This document shows positions 63,916-64,000 of a stretch of DNA of 64,000 bases, piece after piece. Position 1 is the stretch's first letter, and every line of letters begins with the position of its first letter. Source of the stretch: Leguminivora glycinivorella (taxonomy: Eukaryota; Arthropoda; Insecta; Lepidoptera; Tortricidae); NCBI RefSeq assembly GCF_023078275.1, contig NC_062973.1, positions 4,990,926-5,054,925 on the forward strand, read 5' to 3'. Made by a program: the position numbers and the translations under genes. The notes beneath the pieces were generated by a model. The model searched no databases. It was not told the origin of the DNA and was given only the letters and a program-made list of their open reading frames with translations.

Positions 63916-64000
63916 TTTTAGGGTTCCGTAGTCAACTAGGAACCCTTATAGTTTCGCCATGTCTGTCTGTCTGTCCGTCCGTCCGTCCGTCCGTCCGTCC
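63914..64000 (+). mobile_element. CCGT element, copy 7, cut by the window edge
   Basis: Starts 'agggttccgtagtcaacta' and runs into TGTC and CCGT units up to the last base. It is inserted in, or next to, the RT relic. Confidence 0.7.

Overview
The window reads as AT-rich nuclear DNA of a moth or butterfly (Lepidoptera). The evidence is GT-AG introns, TATA/TCAGT promoters, three or more families of tRNA-derived SINEs, jockey/CR1-type LINEs, many palindromic MITE-like elements and the CCGT-microsatellite element that I associate with lepidopteran genomes. Species was not determined. No rRNA gene, functional tRNA gene, CRISPR array or bacterial operon was seen.

The genic content is one tandem cluster of papain-family (C1A) cysteine proteases. 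All have a signal peptide, an I29/ERFNIN propeptide and the same five-exon structure with intron phases 1-2-1-1. I label them in order: CP1 (3936-13013, -), CP2 (21886-27304, +), CP3 (34627-40333, +), a broken first-exon relic (about 40955-41115, -), CP4 (42887-47682, -), CP5 (53166-58645, -) and CP6 (last exon 62342-62478, -, continuing past the right edge). I joined the exons by hand; frame is kept across every junction, giving 328, 336, 328, 326 and 329 aa for CP1-CP5.

The main result is functional divergence inside the array. CP1, CP3 and CP4 keep the Cys-His-Asn triad and the oxyanion-hole Gln. CP2 and CP5 have open, fully spliced reading frames, but CP5 has Ala, Ile and His in the three catalytic positions, while CP2 has Pro and Phe for His and Asn, a remodelled Cys loop, and Met for the Gln. 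These look like two separately derived, retained pseudoproteases that still carry the inhibitory propeptide. A promoter module with a CACGTG box plus an AGTACTT-like stretch precedes the three triad-intact genes and was not found upstream of the two dead ones. Any role of the dead copies as decoys or inhibitors of their paralogues is inference.

Between and inside the genes: 1-3900 is repeat-rich intergenic DNA. CP1 intron 4 holds a LINE with an intact 950-codon ORF. 13-21.8 kb is intergenic with SINEs, a helicase-like relic and a 1.7-kb satellite with GC hairpins. 27.3-34.4 kb holds long inverted repeats and a decayed jockey element. CP3 intron 4 carries nested insertions (a TTAA-flanked element inside a SINE). 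CP4 exon 4 lies in the loop of a roughly 430-bp inverted repeat. 48.76-50.97 kb is a 5'-truncated reverse transcriptase with a restriction-like-endonuclease type C-terminus. 58.7-62.1 kb is repeat-rich intergenic DNA, and CP6's last visible intron contains a decayed RT.
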